64,000 bases of DNA from Pseudomonas fluorescens (GCF_000968015.1 NZ_LACH01000002.1:1-64000); one strand, 5' to 3'. Positions 21,453 to 32,252 are shown, counted from the first letter of the stretch. A program made the numbers and translations. Notes: generated by a model from the sequence alone, not told the origin.

Positions 21453-22700
21453 TTAGCTCAGGCGCAGGCGACTGGCGCCCACCAGCCAGCTGTAAATCAG
21501 ATAAAGCACCACGGTCGCCAACAGCAGCAGCCCACCGAGTGCGGTCGCCATGCCCCAGTTGATGCTGGTGTTGGTGTAGAAGGCGACGAAGTAACTGACC
21601 ATCTGATCGTTCGGGCTGCCCAGCAACGCCGGGGTGATGTAGTAGCCGATGGCGAGGATGAACACCAACAGGCAACCGGCGCCGACACCGGCATAGGTCT
21701 GCGGGAAATACACCCGCCAGAAACTGGCGAACGGGTGGCAGCCGAGGGAAATCGCGGCACGCATGTAGGTCGGCGAAATGCCTTTCATCACGCTGTAGAT
21801 CGGCAGAATCATGAACGGCAGCAGGATGTGCACCATGGAGATGTAAACCCCGGTGCGGTTGAACACCAGCTCCAGCGGTTTATCGATGATGCCCATCGCC
21901 ATCAGGCCGCTATTGATCAACCCACCCGATTGCAGCAACACGATCCACGCGGCGACCCGCACCAGAATCGAAGTCCAGAACGGCAGCAGCACCAGGATCA
22001 TCAGCAAGTTGCTTTGCCGTGACGGCAGGTTCGCCAACAGGTAGGCCAACGGATAAGCCAGCAGCAGGCAGATCACGGTGATGATCAGCCCCATCCAGAA
22101 CGTCCGGGCGAAGATGTCGAGGTAGATCGCTTGATCAGGCGTGGCCGGGGCGATTTCGCCGAGGTCGTCGATACGGTGATCGACCGCCGCCAGCAAGTAA
22201 TAAGGCGTGATACTGCTGGTGTTGCGGCGCACGGCTTGCCAGTAGGCCGGGTCGCCCCAGCGCTCGTCGAGACCTTCCAGCGCTTCTTTATAGGAGGCCG
22301 GTTCGGTGGCGAACGGCAAGGCACGTGCAGTTTTGGTCAGCAGGCTGCGGTAGCCGGCCAACTCCATGTTCAAGCGCTTGGACAGGTCGCCCAAGGTCTG
22401 ATTCTTGCGGGCTTCAGCGAGGTCTTCGGTGGTCGCCTTGTAAACCGGTTCAGCGGGCAGGCCTCGGCCATCCCAACTGGCGATAGCTGCCACGGTGCGC
22501 GGCATGCCGCCGACCACTTCCGGGTTACCAACGCTTTTGTAGAGCAGCGCCACGATGGGCACCAGGAACACCAGCAACAGAAACAGCACCAACGGCGCGA
22601 TCAAGGCTTGTGCTTTCCAGCGGTTGACCCGCTCGGCGTGCTTGAGCCGCTGCTTCAAGGTGGGGTCGGTGCCCGCGTTCAGGGGAATGGCGGTGGCCAT
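21453..22700 (-). CDS. ABC transporter permease with extended periplasmic loop (PotB/PotH type)
   Basis: Partner permease, 415 residues, about 120 longer than PotB. The extra length is a soluble segment (about 60-180) between the first helix (ALIAPLVLFLLLVFLVPIVALLY) and the core of the channel, so it likely forms a periplasmic domain. The EAA loop reads RAAISLGCHPFASFWRVYFPQTYAG. ATG at 22700 (MATAIPLNAG) was preferred to an upstream start inside the preceding REP region. Extended permeases of this kind are known in Pseudomonas polyamine-like systems. Confidence 0.88.
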   Translation of the reverse strand: MATAIPLNAGTDPTLKQRLKHAERVNRWKAQALIAPLVLFLLLVFLVPIVALLYKSVGNPEVVGGMPRTVAAIASWDGRGLPAEPVYKATTEDLAEARKNQTLGDLSKRLNMELAGYRSLLTKTARALPFATEPASYKEALEGLDERWGDPAYWQAVRRNTSSITPYYLLAAVDHRIDDLGEIAPATPDQAIYLDIFARTFWMGLIITVICLLLAYPLAYLLANLPSRQSNLLMILVLLPFWTSILVRVAAWIVLLQSGGLINSGLMAMGIIDKPLELVFNRTGVYISMVHILLPFMILPIYSVMKGISPTYMRAAISLGCHPFASFWRVYFPQTYAGVGAGCLLVFILAIGYYITPALLGSPNDQMVSYFVAFYTNTSINWGMATALGGLLLLATVVLYLIYSWLVGASRLRLS

Positions 22701-22747
22701 GGCGTACTCCGGAAATCTTTGATCGTTGCAGAGGCATACAAACAACC

Positions 22748-22837
22748 TGTGGGAGCGAGCTTGCTCGCGATGGGGGCATTACATTCAACATCAATGTTGA
22801 CTGACCCACTGCTATCGCGAGCAAGCTCGCTCCCACA
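22748..22837. repeat. Pair of REP palindromes in opposite orientation
   Basis: Two 24-base REP units, 22748-22771 and 22814-22837, are complementary and lie 42 bases apart. They sit between the binding-protein gene stop and the first permease start, inside the transporter operon, where such structures often protect upstream mRNA. Confidence 0.9.
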
Positions 22838-22869
22838 AGGATTGCGGTGTTCAAACCACAGGGTATTGC

Positions 22870-23913
22870 TTACTTCGCAGCCCAGGAATTGAAGCGCTGT
22901 TCCAGTTGCTCACCGTTGTCAGCCCAGAAGCTGACGTCGATCTGCACCTGATTGGCGATGTTTTCCGGGGTGGTCGGCATGTCTTTCAGGACATCCTTGG
23001 CCAGCAACGGCACGGCTTGGGTATTGGCCGGGCCGTAAGCGATGTTTTCCGAGTAGGTCTTCTGCTGCTGCGGCATCACCGAGTACGCGATGAATTTCTT
23101 CGCCGCTTCAGCCCGCGCCTTGTCCAGACCTTTTGGAATGGCCCATGCGTCGAAGTCGTAGATACCGCCATTCCACACGACTTTCAGGTTGCTTTCTTTC
23201 TGCACGGCAGCGATCCGGCCGTTGTAGGCCGAGCTCATGACCACGTCGCCGGAGGCGAGGTATTGCGGCGGCTGTGCGCCGGCTTCCCACCACTGAATGC
23301 TTGGCTTGAGCTCATCGAGCTTCTTGAACGCGCGGTCCTGACCATCCTTGCCGGCCAGTACTTTGTAGACGTCTTTCGGCGCAACGCCGTCGGCCATCAG
23401 AGCGAATTCCAGGGTGTACTTGGCGCCTTTGCGCAGGCCACGTTTGCCCGGGAATTTCTTGGTGTCCCAGAAATCCACCCAGCTGGTCGGTGCGGAAGCC
23501 AGTTTGTCGGCGTTGTAGGCCAGCACGGTCGACCACACGAAGAAGCCCACGCCGCATGGCTGGATGGCGCCTTTGACGTAGTCTTCGGACTTGCCGAACA
23601 ACTTCGGATCAAGCTGCTCGAACATGTCTTCGTCGCAACCACGGGACAGTTCTGGCGATTCAACTTCTACCAGGTCCCAAGACACGCTCTTGGTGTCGAC
23701 CATGGCTTTGACCTTGGCCATTTCGCCGTTGTACTCGCCCGCCACGATCTTGCCGTTACCTGCCGCTTCCCACGGTGCGTAGAAGGCTTTGACCTGCGCG
23801 GCCTTGTTCGCTCCGCCAAAGGACACCACGGTCAGGTCCGGGCCCGCCGCCATTGCGTGTGCCGCACCGATCATGCCCATGACCAAAGCGGTGAATTTCA
23901 GGGATCTCAACAT
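22870..23913 (-). CDS. Extracellular polyamine-type solute-binding protein
   Basis: Periplasmic binding component, 347 residues. A signal peptide is visible (MLRSLKFTALVMGMIGAAHAMA, cleavage about residue 22). The mature protein is of the PotD/PotF class, starting LTVVSFGGANKAAQVKAFYAPWE, with the SVSWDLVEVESPEL stretch and many Trp residues in the likely ligand pocket. Homologues bind putrescine, spermidine or gamma-aminobutyrate-like compounds; the ligand here is not determined. It is second in the operon, 50 bases after the ATPase gene. Confidence 0.9.
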   Translation of the reverse strand: MLRSLKFTALVMGMIGAAHAMAAGPDLTVVSFGGANKAAQVKAFYAPWEAAGNGKIVAGEYNGEMAKVKAMVDTKSVSWDLVEVESPELSRGCDEDMFEQLDPKLFGKSEDYVKGAIQPCGVGFFVWSTVLAYNADKLASAPTSWVDFWDTKKFPGKRGLRKGAKYTLEFALMADGVAPKDVYKVLAGKDGQDRAFKKLDELKPSIQWWEAGAQPPQYLASGDVVMSSAYNGRIAAVQKESNLKVVWNGGIYDFDAWAIPKGLDKARAEAAKKFIAYSVMPQQQKTYSENIAYGPANTQAVPLLAKDVLKDMPTTPENIANQVQIDVSFWADNGEQLEQRFNSWAAK

Positions 23914-23963
23914 TTATTGTTCTCTCCACGTGCAGGGTTGTGTTGTTGAAGCAGGGGGGGCGA

Positions 23964-25088
23964 TCAATGCGCCTCTAGAAGTGGGTCGAGCGCGCGAACG
24001 TGTTCGACCTGCCAGCCAAGCGGTACCACGTCGCCGACGGCCAGCGCGGGATCGAGCTCGGCAATCGGTTGTTTCACAAAAAAATCAGTCTTGCCGCAGA
24101 CTTCCAGGCGAACCCGGACGTGGTCGCCCAGATAGATGAATTCCTCCACCCTCCCCGAGAAGCGGTTGACGCATTGATTGCTTGCGCCGTTGAGGCTAAT
24201 GCGCTCGGGACGTATCGACAGCGTGACCGGTTCGCCGGTCTTGCCGACGTTGACCGCCAGGGCCTCAACCTTTTCACCGCGCCCCAACTCAACCACGCAA
24301 CGGTCGCCGGTGTGGCTGTGCAAGCGGCCATTGAGGCGGTTGTTCTCGCCGATGAAGTTGGCGACAAAGGTGTTTTTCGGCTCTTCGTACAGAGTGCGCG
24401 GCGGCGCAATCTGCTGGATCTCGCCCTGGTGGAACACGGCCACGCGGTCGGACATGGTCAAGGCTTCGCCCTGATCGTGGGTCACGTAGACCACGGTCAC
24501 GCCGAGGCGCTGGTGCAGGTGCTTGATCTCCATCTGCATGTGTTCGCGCAGTTGTTTGTCGAGTGCGCCGAGGGGTTCGTCCATCAGCACCAGTTGCGGT
24601 TCGAACACCAACGCCCGGGCCAGGGCCACACGCTGCTGCTGACCGCCGGACAGTTGCCCCGGATAACGCTGGGCGAAGGTGTCGAGCTGCACCATGCTCA
24701 AGACTTTTTTGACCTTGTCGCTAACATCGCTCTTGCTCAGGCCGCGCACGGTCAGCGGGAATGCCAGGTTCTCGGCAACCGTCATGTGCGGGAACAACGC
24801 GTAGTTCTGGAACACCATGCCGATGTCGCGCTTGTGCGGCGGCACGTTGTTGATGGAACGCCCGGCCAGCTGGATTTCGCCTGCGGTCGGTGTTTCGAAA
24901 CCGGCGAGCATCATCAGGCTGGTGGTTTTGCCGGAGCCGGACGGCCCGAGCAAGGTGAGGAATTCGCCTTTGCGAATCTCCAGGTTGAGGTCTTTGACGA
25001 TCAGGTTCTCGCCGTCGTAGCTTTTTTGTACTCCACGAAAGCTGACCAGAATATCGCTGGCCCCTGCGCTTGAATCGACCTGGCTCAT
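23964..25088 (-). CDS. ABC transporter ATP-binding protein (PotA type)
   Basis: Energising subunit of the polyamine-type importer, 374 residues. Walker A GPSGSGKT is at 48-55, the signature LSGGQQQ at 147-153, and Walker B VLMDEP at 168-173; a C-terminal TOBE domain follows (about 290-374). ATG at 25088 was chosen, seven bases after AAAGG; a GTG two codons earlier is possible. It is the first gene of the operon ATPase - binding protein - permease - permease. Confidence 0.93.
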   Translation of the reverse strand: MSQVDSSAGASDILVSFRGVQKSYDGENLIVKDLNLEIRKGEFLTLLGPSGSGKTTSLMMLAGFETPTAGEIQLAGRSINNVPPHKRDIGMVFQNYALFPHMTVAENLAFPLTVRGLSKSDVSDKVKKVLSMVQLDTFAQRYPGQLSGGQQQRVALARALVFEPQLVLMDEPLGALDKQLREHMQMEIKHLHQRLGVTVVYVTHDQGEALTMSDRVAVFHQGEIQQIAPPRTLYEEPKNTFVANFIGENNRLNGRLHSHTGDRCVVELGRGEKVEALAVNVGKTGEPVTLSIRPERISLNGASNQCVNRFSGRVEEFIYLGDHVRVRLEVCGKTDFFVKQPIAELDPALAVGDVVPLGWQVEHVRALDPLLEAH

Positions 25089-25198
25089 ACCCACACCTTT
25101 GTTGTTGATGACTGCTGTGGACTAAGCCTAGTGGACGCTGCTGACCACGCAAATCGGGGCGCAGGAGAGAATGTCCTCAGCAGGATGGAAGGTTGGGG

Positions 25199-25214
25199 GT
25201 AGGGATTGCCCTAC
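25199..25214. promoter_or_regulatory. Perfect palindrome upstream of the ABC transporter operon
   Basis: GTAGGG-ATTG-CCCTAC lies about 110 bases before the ATPase start, in the 360-base gap between that gene and the response-regulator gene. A palindrome of this size in the promoter region suggests an operator, possibly for the adjacent NarL-type regulator; this is inference. Confidence 0.4.
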
Positions 25215-25343
25215 AAGGATGGCGGGGATGGATAGGGGCAGCAGCCATCTTGAAGCTGCAAGCCGCAAGAACGGGCAAAAGCGGATTTAAAGGTATGTCG
25301 TTATTGGATATGCCCCCCGCCGAGACTCCCAATGAAGCCCCCC

Positions 25344-25432
25344 TGTGGGAGCGAGCTTGCTCGCGATAGCGGCGGGTCAGTCACAGAAATGTTGAATGTG
25401 CTGCCGTCATCGCGAGCAAGCTCGCTCCCACA
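25344..25432. repeat. Pair of REP palindromes in opposite orientation
   Basis: Two complementary 24-base REP units, 25344-25367 and 25409-25432, lie 41 bases apart directly after the response-regulator stop on the minus strand. They probably mark the transcript end. Confidence 0.9.
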
Positions 25433-25448
25433 GGGGACTGCGGTGTTC

Positions 25449-26090
25449 TTAGAGCAGTTTGTGCTCCATCGCGTACTTCACCAGTTCCGCCAGGGAAGTG
25501 ATGTTGAGTTTCTGCATCAGCCGCGCCTTGTGGGTGCTGATGGTTTTGCTGCTCAAGGCCAGTTGCTGGGCGATGTCGTTGACGTTGGCGCCCTGGGCCA
25601 GGCGTTCGAACACCGAGAACTCGCGCTCGGACAGCAACGAGTGCAGTGGCCGCGAGTCGGTCAGGCCGACTTCGAAGACCATGCGGTCGGCCAGGTCCGG
25701 GTCGATGTAGCGCCCGCCCGCCGCGACCTTGCGGATCGCCGTCAGCAGCAGCGCCGGATCACTATCCTTGGTCGCATAACCCGCGGCGCCGACCTTCAAC
25801 GCACGGGCGGCCATTTGCGCTTCGTCGTGCATCGACAACACCAGAATCGCCGGCGGATTGTTCAGCGCGCGAATCCGCGGAATTGCCTCCAGCCCGTTAA
25901 CCCCGGGCATGGAGATGTCCAGCAAGACCACTTCGCAGGGAACATGACGCAAGGTCTCGAGCAACTGCTCGCCATTGCTCGCCTCCCCTACCACCAGCAA
26001 ATCCTTGGCCAGGCCGATCAATTGCTTGATGCCTTCGCGGACGATGGTGTGGTCTTCGGCTACCAGTACACGGATCACAGACTTCTCCAT
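25449..26090 (-). CDS. NarL/FixJ-family response regulator
   Basis: Two-component transcription factor, 213 residues. The receiver domain has the acidic pocket in VAEDH and the phospho-acceptor D58 in VVLLDISMPG. The C-terminal LuxR helix-turn-helix spans about 145-210 (LSEREFSVFERLAQGANVNDIAQQLALSSKTISTHKARLMQKL). ATG at 26090 was chosen; the 16-codon extension upstream is encoded partly by REP sequence. Its likely partner kinase lies 147 bases upstream on the same strand. Targets are unknown; the neighbouring transporter is a candidate. Confidence 0.92.
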   Translation of the reverse strand: MEKSVIRVLVAEDHTIVREGIKQLIGLAKDLLVVGEASNGEQLLETLRHVPCEVVLLDISMPGVNGLEAIPRIRALNNPPAILVLSMHDEAQMAARALKVGAAGYATKDSDPALLLTAIRKVAAGGRYIDPDLADRMVFEVGLTDSRPLHSLLSEREFSVFERLAQGANVNDIAQQLALSSKTISTHKARLMQKLNITSLAELVKYAMEHKLL

Positions 26091-26114
26091 TCTTCTTATT
26101 TCAGAGCCAAGATC

Positions 26115-26208
26115 ATTCGCGAGCAAGCCCGCTCCCACATTGGATCATTGGTGTGCACACTCTCTGTGACATCAAGAAGAACTCCTGTGGGAGCGAGCCT
26201 GCTCGCGA
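26115..26208. repeat. Pair of REP palindromes in opposite orientation
   Basis: Units at 26115-26139 and 26186-26208 face each other, with minor sequence changes from the standard unit. They separate the kinase gene from its response-regulator gene. Confidence 0.85.
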
Positions 26209-26236
26209 AGGCGTCAAGTCTAACAACACAAATCCA

Positions 26237-28633
26237 TCAGGCCTGATCCAACGGCACTCGCACGCTCAGGGTCGTGCCTTCACCCGGTTCACTCTCAAGC
26301 GACAACTGTCCGCCCATGATCAACACTCGCTCGCGCATGCCGACCACCCCGAAGGATGTTGGCCTACCGGTGGCAGGGATAAATCCTACGCCATCATCGC
26401 TGACGGTCAGACACAACTCGTCGCCTTCCAGCGCCAATGTCAGTTCAACAGTATGCGCCTGGGCATGGCGCATGACATTGGTCAACGCTTCCTGAAGGAT
26501 CCGGAACAGGCCAATCGCCTTGGCATCACTGAGTACCGGCAGGTTCTCCGGCACCTGCACCAGACACGGAATCTGCGTGCGCGCCTCGAATCGGCGGGCC
26601 TGCCACTCGATGGCCGAGGCGATCCCGGCGTCGAGAATCGGCGGCCGCAGTGCCGTGGCTACATCGCGAACCAGTTGGAACAGCTGAGCGATCAAGCGCT
26701 TCATGCTGTTCAAGCGCTCGTTCAGACCGGGGTCGAGCTGGGCGTAGGCCAATTCGCACATGGAGGTTTCCAGCTTCAGCACGGTGAGCATCTGACCCAG
26801 TTCGTCGTGAACTTCCCGGGCGATGCGGGCCTTTTCCTCTTCCCGCACGCTCTCCAGGTGCGCGGACAACTCACGCAACTGCTCGCGAGAGCTGGCCAGT
26901 TCCAGTTCGATGCGCTTGCTCTCGCTGATGTCCCAGACGATCCCGTCCCAGACATAGGCGCCGTCTTCGAGTCGACGGGTGATCGCCTTGATCTCGGCCC
27001 AGCGTTGTTCGCCGGATCGGGTGAGAATCCGTCCCTGCCACGACCAGTCACTGTCGGTATCCAGCGCATGGTCCTGGGTTTGGTGATAACTGGCCTTGTC
27101 GTCCGGGTGTACCAGGCTGCGCAGGCCTTTATCGCGATGGGCCAGGGTGGCCGGTGAGTAACCCACCAGGCTCTCGCTGCCTTCACTGATGTAGGCAAAA
27201 TCGATCTGCCCCGTCACCGGCGCCCGTTCCAGACGAAAGACCAGTCCTGGAACGTTGGCGGCGATCCCTTGCAGACGCGCCTCGCTTTCTTGCAACGCAG
27301 CCAATGCACGACGGCGCTCGGTGACGTCGTTGAGGTAAACCACTAGGTATTCGCTGTCGCGAAATCGCAAAAAGCTCAGCGAAACATCCACCGGCAGGTT
27401 GCTGCCATCCGCCCGTACGCAATTGGTTTCGAAACTTTGCGGGCCTTCCTCGCTGGCCCGGGCGCGTTTCCACAGGTTCAGCCAGCGGTCCATGTGCAAG
27501 CCGGGCTCGAAGTCGATCAGCGGCCGATCAATGATCCCGCCCGCCGGATAACCCAGCATGGTTTCGGCCGCGCGATTGGCGTAGCGCACATGGCTGTCCC
27601 AGTTGACCCAAAGGATGCCGACGGTGCTCTGGTCGATGGAAAACTGGGTGAGGCGCAAGGCTTCTTCGCTGGCGGCACGCAGGGCAATGTCTTCGCGCGC
27701 GGCCCGCAAACGATGCTCAAGACTGTGCTGCTGCCGACGCTGCCAGAACACAATGGCCATGCTGCTCAGCATCAGCACTGCCAACAGCAGACAGAGGTTT
27801 TGCCAGAACCCAGGGGACTCGGTCAGGCGCGGGTATTTGGGTTGCAGCCATTGGTTGTGCAACGTCTCCAGGTCCTTGGCCGGGATCGCCCGCAAGGCGC
27901 TTTCGACGATGCCGGCCAGTTCCGGCCAATCCCGGCGTGTGGCCACTCGCAACAGTTGCGGCAGGCCGATATCGCCGACCACCACCAGCCCGGAGAATTC
28001 CGGCTCGGCGGACAAACGCCCCAGCTGCGCTTCGTCGACCACGGCGTAACTAGCCTGCTGACTCAGTAACAGTTGCAGTGCCTGGCGTTCGATCGGTACG
28101 CCTTGAAGGTTCAGGTGCGGGTAATTGCTGCGCAGGTAATCGGCGGTGGCGCCGGGCATGCGCACGGCGACGCGGGTCTGGCTGTCGAGTTTTTCCAGTT
28201 CGACCACGCCGGTGCTTTTCTGGTCGCTGACCACCAGTTGCGGCACCCGCATATACGGGTCGGAAAACTGCCAGAGCCGCAGACCACCGGGGGTTTGGGT
28301 CAGCCCCGGAGCGATGTCGATTTCACCCTCGCGCGCGGCATCTTCCAGCTGCGTCAGGTCGGGAAAGTTGCGCCAGCTCAGCTCGACTTTGAGCGCCTTG
28401 GCCAGCCACTTCATCAGCTCGACATTGACCCCGGACAAACGCTGCAAGCGGCGATCGTATTGGGCGTAGGGCACTTGCAACACCAGCCCCACGCGCAATT
28501 CGCCATGTTGCGCCAGCCATTGCTGCTGGCCCACGGACAATTGCGCGACGTGCACCGGTGGCGCGGGAGCCGCCCAGCCCATCAAGGGAAACCACAAACA
28601 GCCGATAACCCACAGGCAGCGAAAACGCATCAT
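26237..28633 (-). CDS. Hybrid-input sensor histidine kinase (SBP_bac_3 - PAS - PAS - HisKA_3)
   Basis: Membrane sensor kinase, 798 residues. In order: signal peptide (1-26); periplasmic solute-binding domain of the amino-acid-binding type (about 35-265); one transmembrane helix (about 285-307, NLCLLLAVLMLSSMAIVFW); two PAS domains (about 325-570); a HisKA_3 dimerisation helix AREVHDELGQML with phospho-acceptor near H609; and a HATPase domain to the end (MRHAQAHTVEL, DDGVGF, GVVGMRERV). Two adjacent ATG codons at 28633 and 28630 are possible starts. It presumably phosphorylates the NarL-type regulator encoded next. Fusion to a binding domain suggests it reads an amino acid or amine in the periplasm. 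Confidence 0.9.
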   Translation of the reverse strand: MMRFRCLWVIGCLWFPLMGWAAPAPPVHVAQLSVGQQQWLAQHGELRVGLVLQVPYAQYDRRLQRLSGVNVELMKWLAKALKVELSWRNFPDLTQLEDAAREGEIDIAPGLTQTPGGLRLWQFSDPYMRVPQLVVSDQKSTGVVELEKLDSQTRVAVRMPGATADYLRSNYPHLNLQGVPIERQALQLLLSQQASYAVVDEAQLGRLSAEPEFSGLVVVGDIGLPQLLRVATRRDWPELAGIVESALRAIPAKDLETLHNQWLQPKYPRLTESPGFWQNLCLLLAVLMLSSMAIVFWQRRQQHSLEHRLRAAREDIALRAASEEALRLTQFSIDQSTVGILWVNWDSHVRYANRAAETMLGYPAGGIIDRPLIDFEPGLHMDRWLNLWKRARASEEGPQSFETNCVRADGSNLPVDVSLSFLRFRDSEYLVVYLNDVTERRRALAALQESEARLQGIAANVPGLVFRLERAPVTGQIDFAYISEGSESLVGYSPATLAHRDKGLRSLVHPDDKASYHQTQDHALDTDSDWSWQGRILTRSGEQRWAEIKAITRRLEDGAYVWDGIVWDISESKRIELELASSREQLRELSAHLESVREEEKARIAREVHDELGQMLTVLKLETSMCELAYAQLDPGLNERLNSMKRLIAQLFQLVRDVATALRPPILDAGIASAIEWQARRFEARTQIPCLVQVPENLPVLSDAKAIGLFRILQEALTNVMRHAQAHTVELTLALEGDELCLTVSDDGVGFIPATGRPTSFGVVGMRERVLIMGGQLSLESEPGEGTTLSVRVPLDQA

Positions 28634-28706
28634 CGAAATCTCACACACTGACAAATACTGACCAACCCATTAGGCTGCCGGAATAACTTCTGGCCTGGAA
28701 TATCCG

Positions 28707-29696
28707 ATGCCCCCTGTCTACCGCCTGGCACTGCCAGCATTGTGCCTGTCGCTGATCCTGCCTTGCGCCTTTTCTGTCGAGGCCGCCGCCCCGGTACCTG
28801 CCGCAACGGAAACACCCGCCGAAGGAAAACCGGTCGAGCGCCAGCCGCTGCTTGAGCGTAGTCAGGAAGAAGCGTCTGCACTCGAACGACAGATCCCGGC
28901 TCAGGAACAGCAACAACTGCAAGCGGGCAGCGACACGTTTCTGGCCTTGTGGAAACCGGCCAATACCGCCGAACCCAAAGGCGCGGTGATTATCATCCCG
29001 GGCGCTGGCGAAACCGTTGACTGGCCGCAAGCAATAGGTCCATTGCGACGTAAATTGCCGGACGCCGAATGGAGCAGCCTGAGTATCACCTTGCCGGACC
29101 TGCAAAGCGATGCCATTGCGCCGCGTATCGTAGAAGTCGCCCCCGCACCAAAAGCCGCTGACACCGGCAGCAAAGACTCGACCACTGCCGCGCCCATCGA
29201 ACAAGCGGCGGGCGGTGAAGCGGAGGTGGCGGACAAGGCGATCGCCGAAACCACCGAGGAACAGGCCAAAGCCGACGCCGAACGAATCTTTGCACGCATC
29301 GACGCCGCGATTGCCTACGCCGAACAGCAAAGCGCTCGCCGCATTGTCGTGCTGGGGCATGGCACCGGCGCTTACTGGGCCGCGCGCTACCTGAGCGAGA
29401 AGCAGCCCTCGCAAGTGGAGAAGTTTGTGATGGTCGCCGCTCAGATGCCGGCGAAAGCCAAACCAGAGCTGGCCGAACTGACACCGACCCTGAAGCTGCC
29501 CACCGCAGACATCTTCTATATGGACAAGCCGCTGGATCGCAACCTGGCGCTGGAACGCTTGCAAGCCAGCAAACGCTTGAAGACTTCGGGGTTCAGCCAG
29601 GTCTCGCTCAAGGCATTGCCGGGTAATTCCAAGGCTGAGCAAGAGCAGCTGTTCCGTCGGGTGCGGGGCTGGTTGAATCCGCAGAACGCGAATTAA
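28707..29696 (+). CDS. DUF3530 alpha/beta-hydrolase-like exported protein
   Basis: Function unknown. The 329-residue protein has a signal peptide (about 1-28), a charged Glu/Ala/Pro-rich region, an alpha/beta-hydrolase-like core, and a low-complexity insertion (about 145-190). At the position of the hydrolase nucleophile elbow the sequence is GHGTG (about 217-221), where a catalytic enzyme would have GxSxG; the serine is replaced by Thr. It may be inactive or use another residue. It is divergent from the kinase gene, and convergent with djlA across a 30-base inverted repeat. Confidence 0.75.
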   Translation: MPPVYRLALPALCLSLILPCAFSVEAAAPVPAATETPAEGKPVERQPLLERSQEEASALERQIPAQEQQQLQAGSDTFLALWKPANTAEPKGAVIIIPGAGETVDWPQAIGPLRRKLPDAEWSSLSITLPDLQSDAIAPRIVEVAPAPKAADTGSKDSTTAAPIEQAAGGEAEVADKAIAETTEEQAKADAERIFARIDAAIAYAEQQSARRIVVLGHGTGAYWAARYLSEKQPSQVEKFVMVAAQMPAKAKPELAELTPTLKLPTADIFYMDKPLDRNLALERLQASKRLKTSGFSQVSLKALPGNSKAEQEQLFRRVRGWLNPQNAN

Positions 29697-29704
29697 GCAA
29701 AAGC

Positions 29705-29782
29705 AAAAGATCGCAGCCTGCGGCAGCTCCTACAGGTGTACGTATAACCTGGTGTAGGAGCTGCCGCAGGCTGCGATCTTTT
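29705..29782. repeat. Perfect 30-base inverted repeat between convergent genes
   Basis: The arms 29705-29734 and 29753-29782 (AAAAGATCGCAGCCTGCGGC... and complement) pair perfectly around an 18-base loop. A-run and T-run ends fit a bidirectional terminator for the DUF3530 gene and djlA. The core TGCGGCAGCTCCTACA is a second class of intergenic repeat found in Pseudomonas. Confidence 0.9.
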
Positions 29783-29795
29783 GATCTTCCGGCCA

Positions 29796-30563
29796 CTACC
29801 GAAAATCCCGCCGCTCGCGAATCAATGTGTAGGCGCTATGCAGCTCGCGAGTCTTGTCAGTGGCTTCGCGCACCTGCAGCGCCGTCGCACCGCTGCCGGC
29901 GATCTTGTCCGGGTGATGGCGACTCAGCAGGCGTCGATAAGCACGCTTGATCTGCGCCGGCTCGCTGGTCGCCGAAACGCCCAAAAGCCGCAAAGCATCT
30001 TGATAGGTCAGCGCGCTGCTGGCCTGTGCAAACTTGTGCTGCTCGTAATCGGCCGACAGCGCCTGCACCTGCCACGACGTCCAGCCCAGCCATTTCCCCC
30101 ACTGTCTGATCAGCTCTCGCTCAGCGCTACCGGCGCGGCCATCCGCCCAAATCATCCGCCAGCAGGCGCGCAAGACGCCTTCGGCCGCATGGGGCTGAGC
30201 GCTCAAGCGGCGCAAATAACCGCGCAACCGATCATCTCCCGACTTGCCGCGATTGAACGCGGCAATGGCCCGACGCTGGGCCGACTCAGTCATTTCCAGA
30301 GAACGCATTTCCTGACGGGCCTGCTGGATGTGGCCCTCCACCACCCGTCCATCGCTCTTGGCCAGACGTCCCAACAACACAAACAGCAATTCATCATTGC
30401 GCAGCACCGAGCGGCCACCGAGCTTTTCTCGCAAGTGCGCCCAGCTCTGTATGTGCAAGTGCCGATCCAGCGCCTGCCCCAACAAGGCGCCCAGCATGGC
30501 CCCCGGAATACTGGCGATGTAAAAGCCCGCTCCGGCTCCAATCAGAGTCCCTGGCCACAGCAT
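29796..30563 (-). CDS. djlA: Co-chaperone DjlA
   Basis: Membrane-anchored J-domain protein that stimulates DnaK. The 255-residue protein has an N-terminal hydrophobic segment with glycine-rich turns (GTLIGAGAGFYIASIPGAMLGALLGQ), a TerB-like middle (about 55-175) and a C-terminal J domain with HPD at 217-219. The order matches E. coli DjlA. It is the last gene of amgK-murU-djlA, one base after murU. Confidence 0.9.
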   Translation of the reverse strand: MLWPGTLIGAGAGFYIASIPGAMLGALLGQALDRHLHIQSWAHLREKLGGRSVLRNDELLFVLLGRLAKSDGRVVEGHIQQARQEMRSLEMTESAQRRAIAAFNRGKSGDDRLRGYLRRLSAQPHAAEGVLRACWRMIWADGRAGSAERELIRQWGKWLGWTSWQVQALSADYEQHKFAQASSALTYQDALRLLGVSATSEPAQIKRAYRRLLSRHHPDKIAGSGATALQVREATDKTRELHSAYTLIRERRDFR

Positions 30564-30564
30564 C

Positions 30565-32252
<1,688 letters not shown>

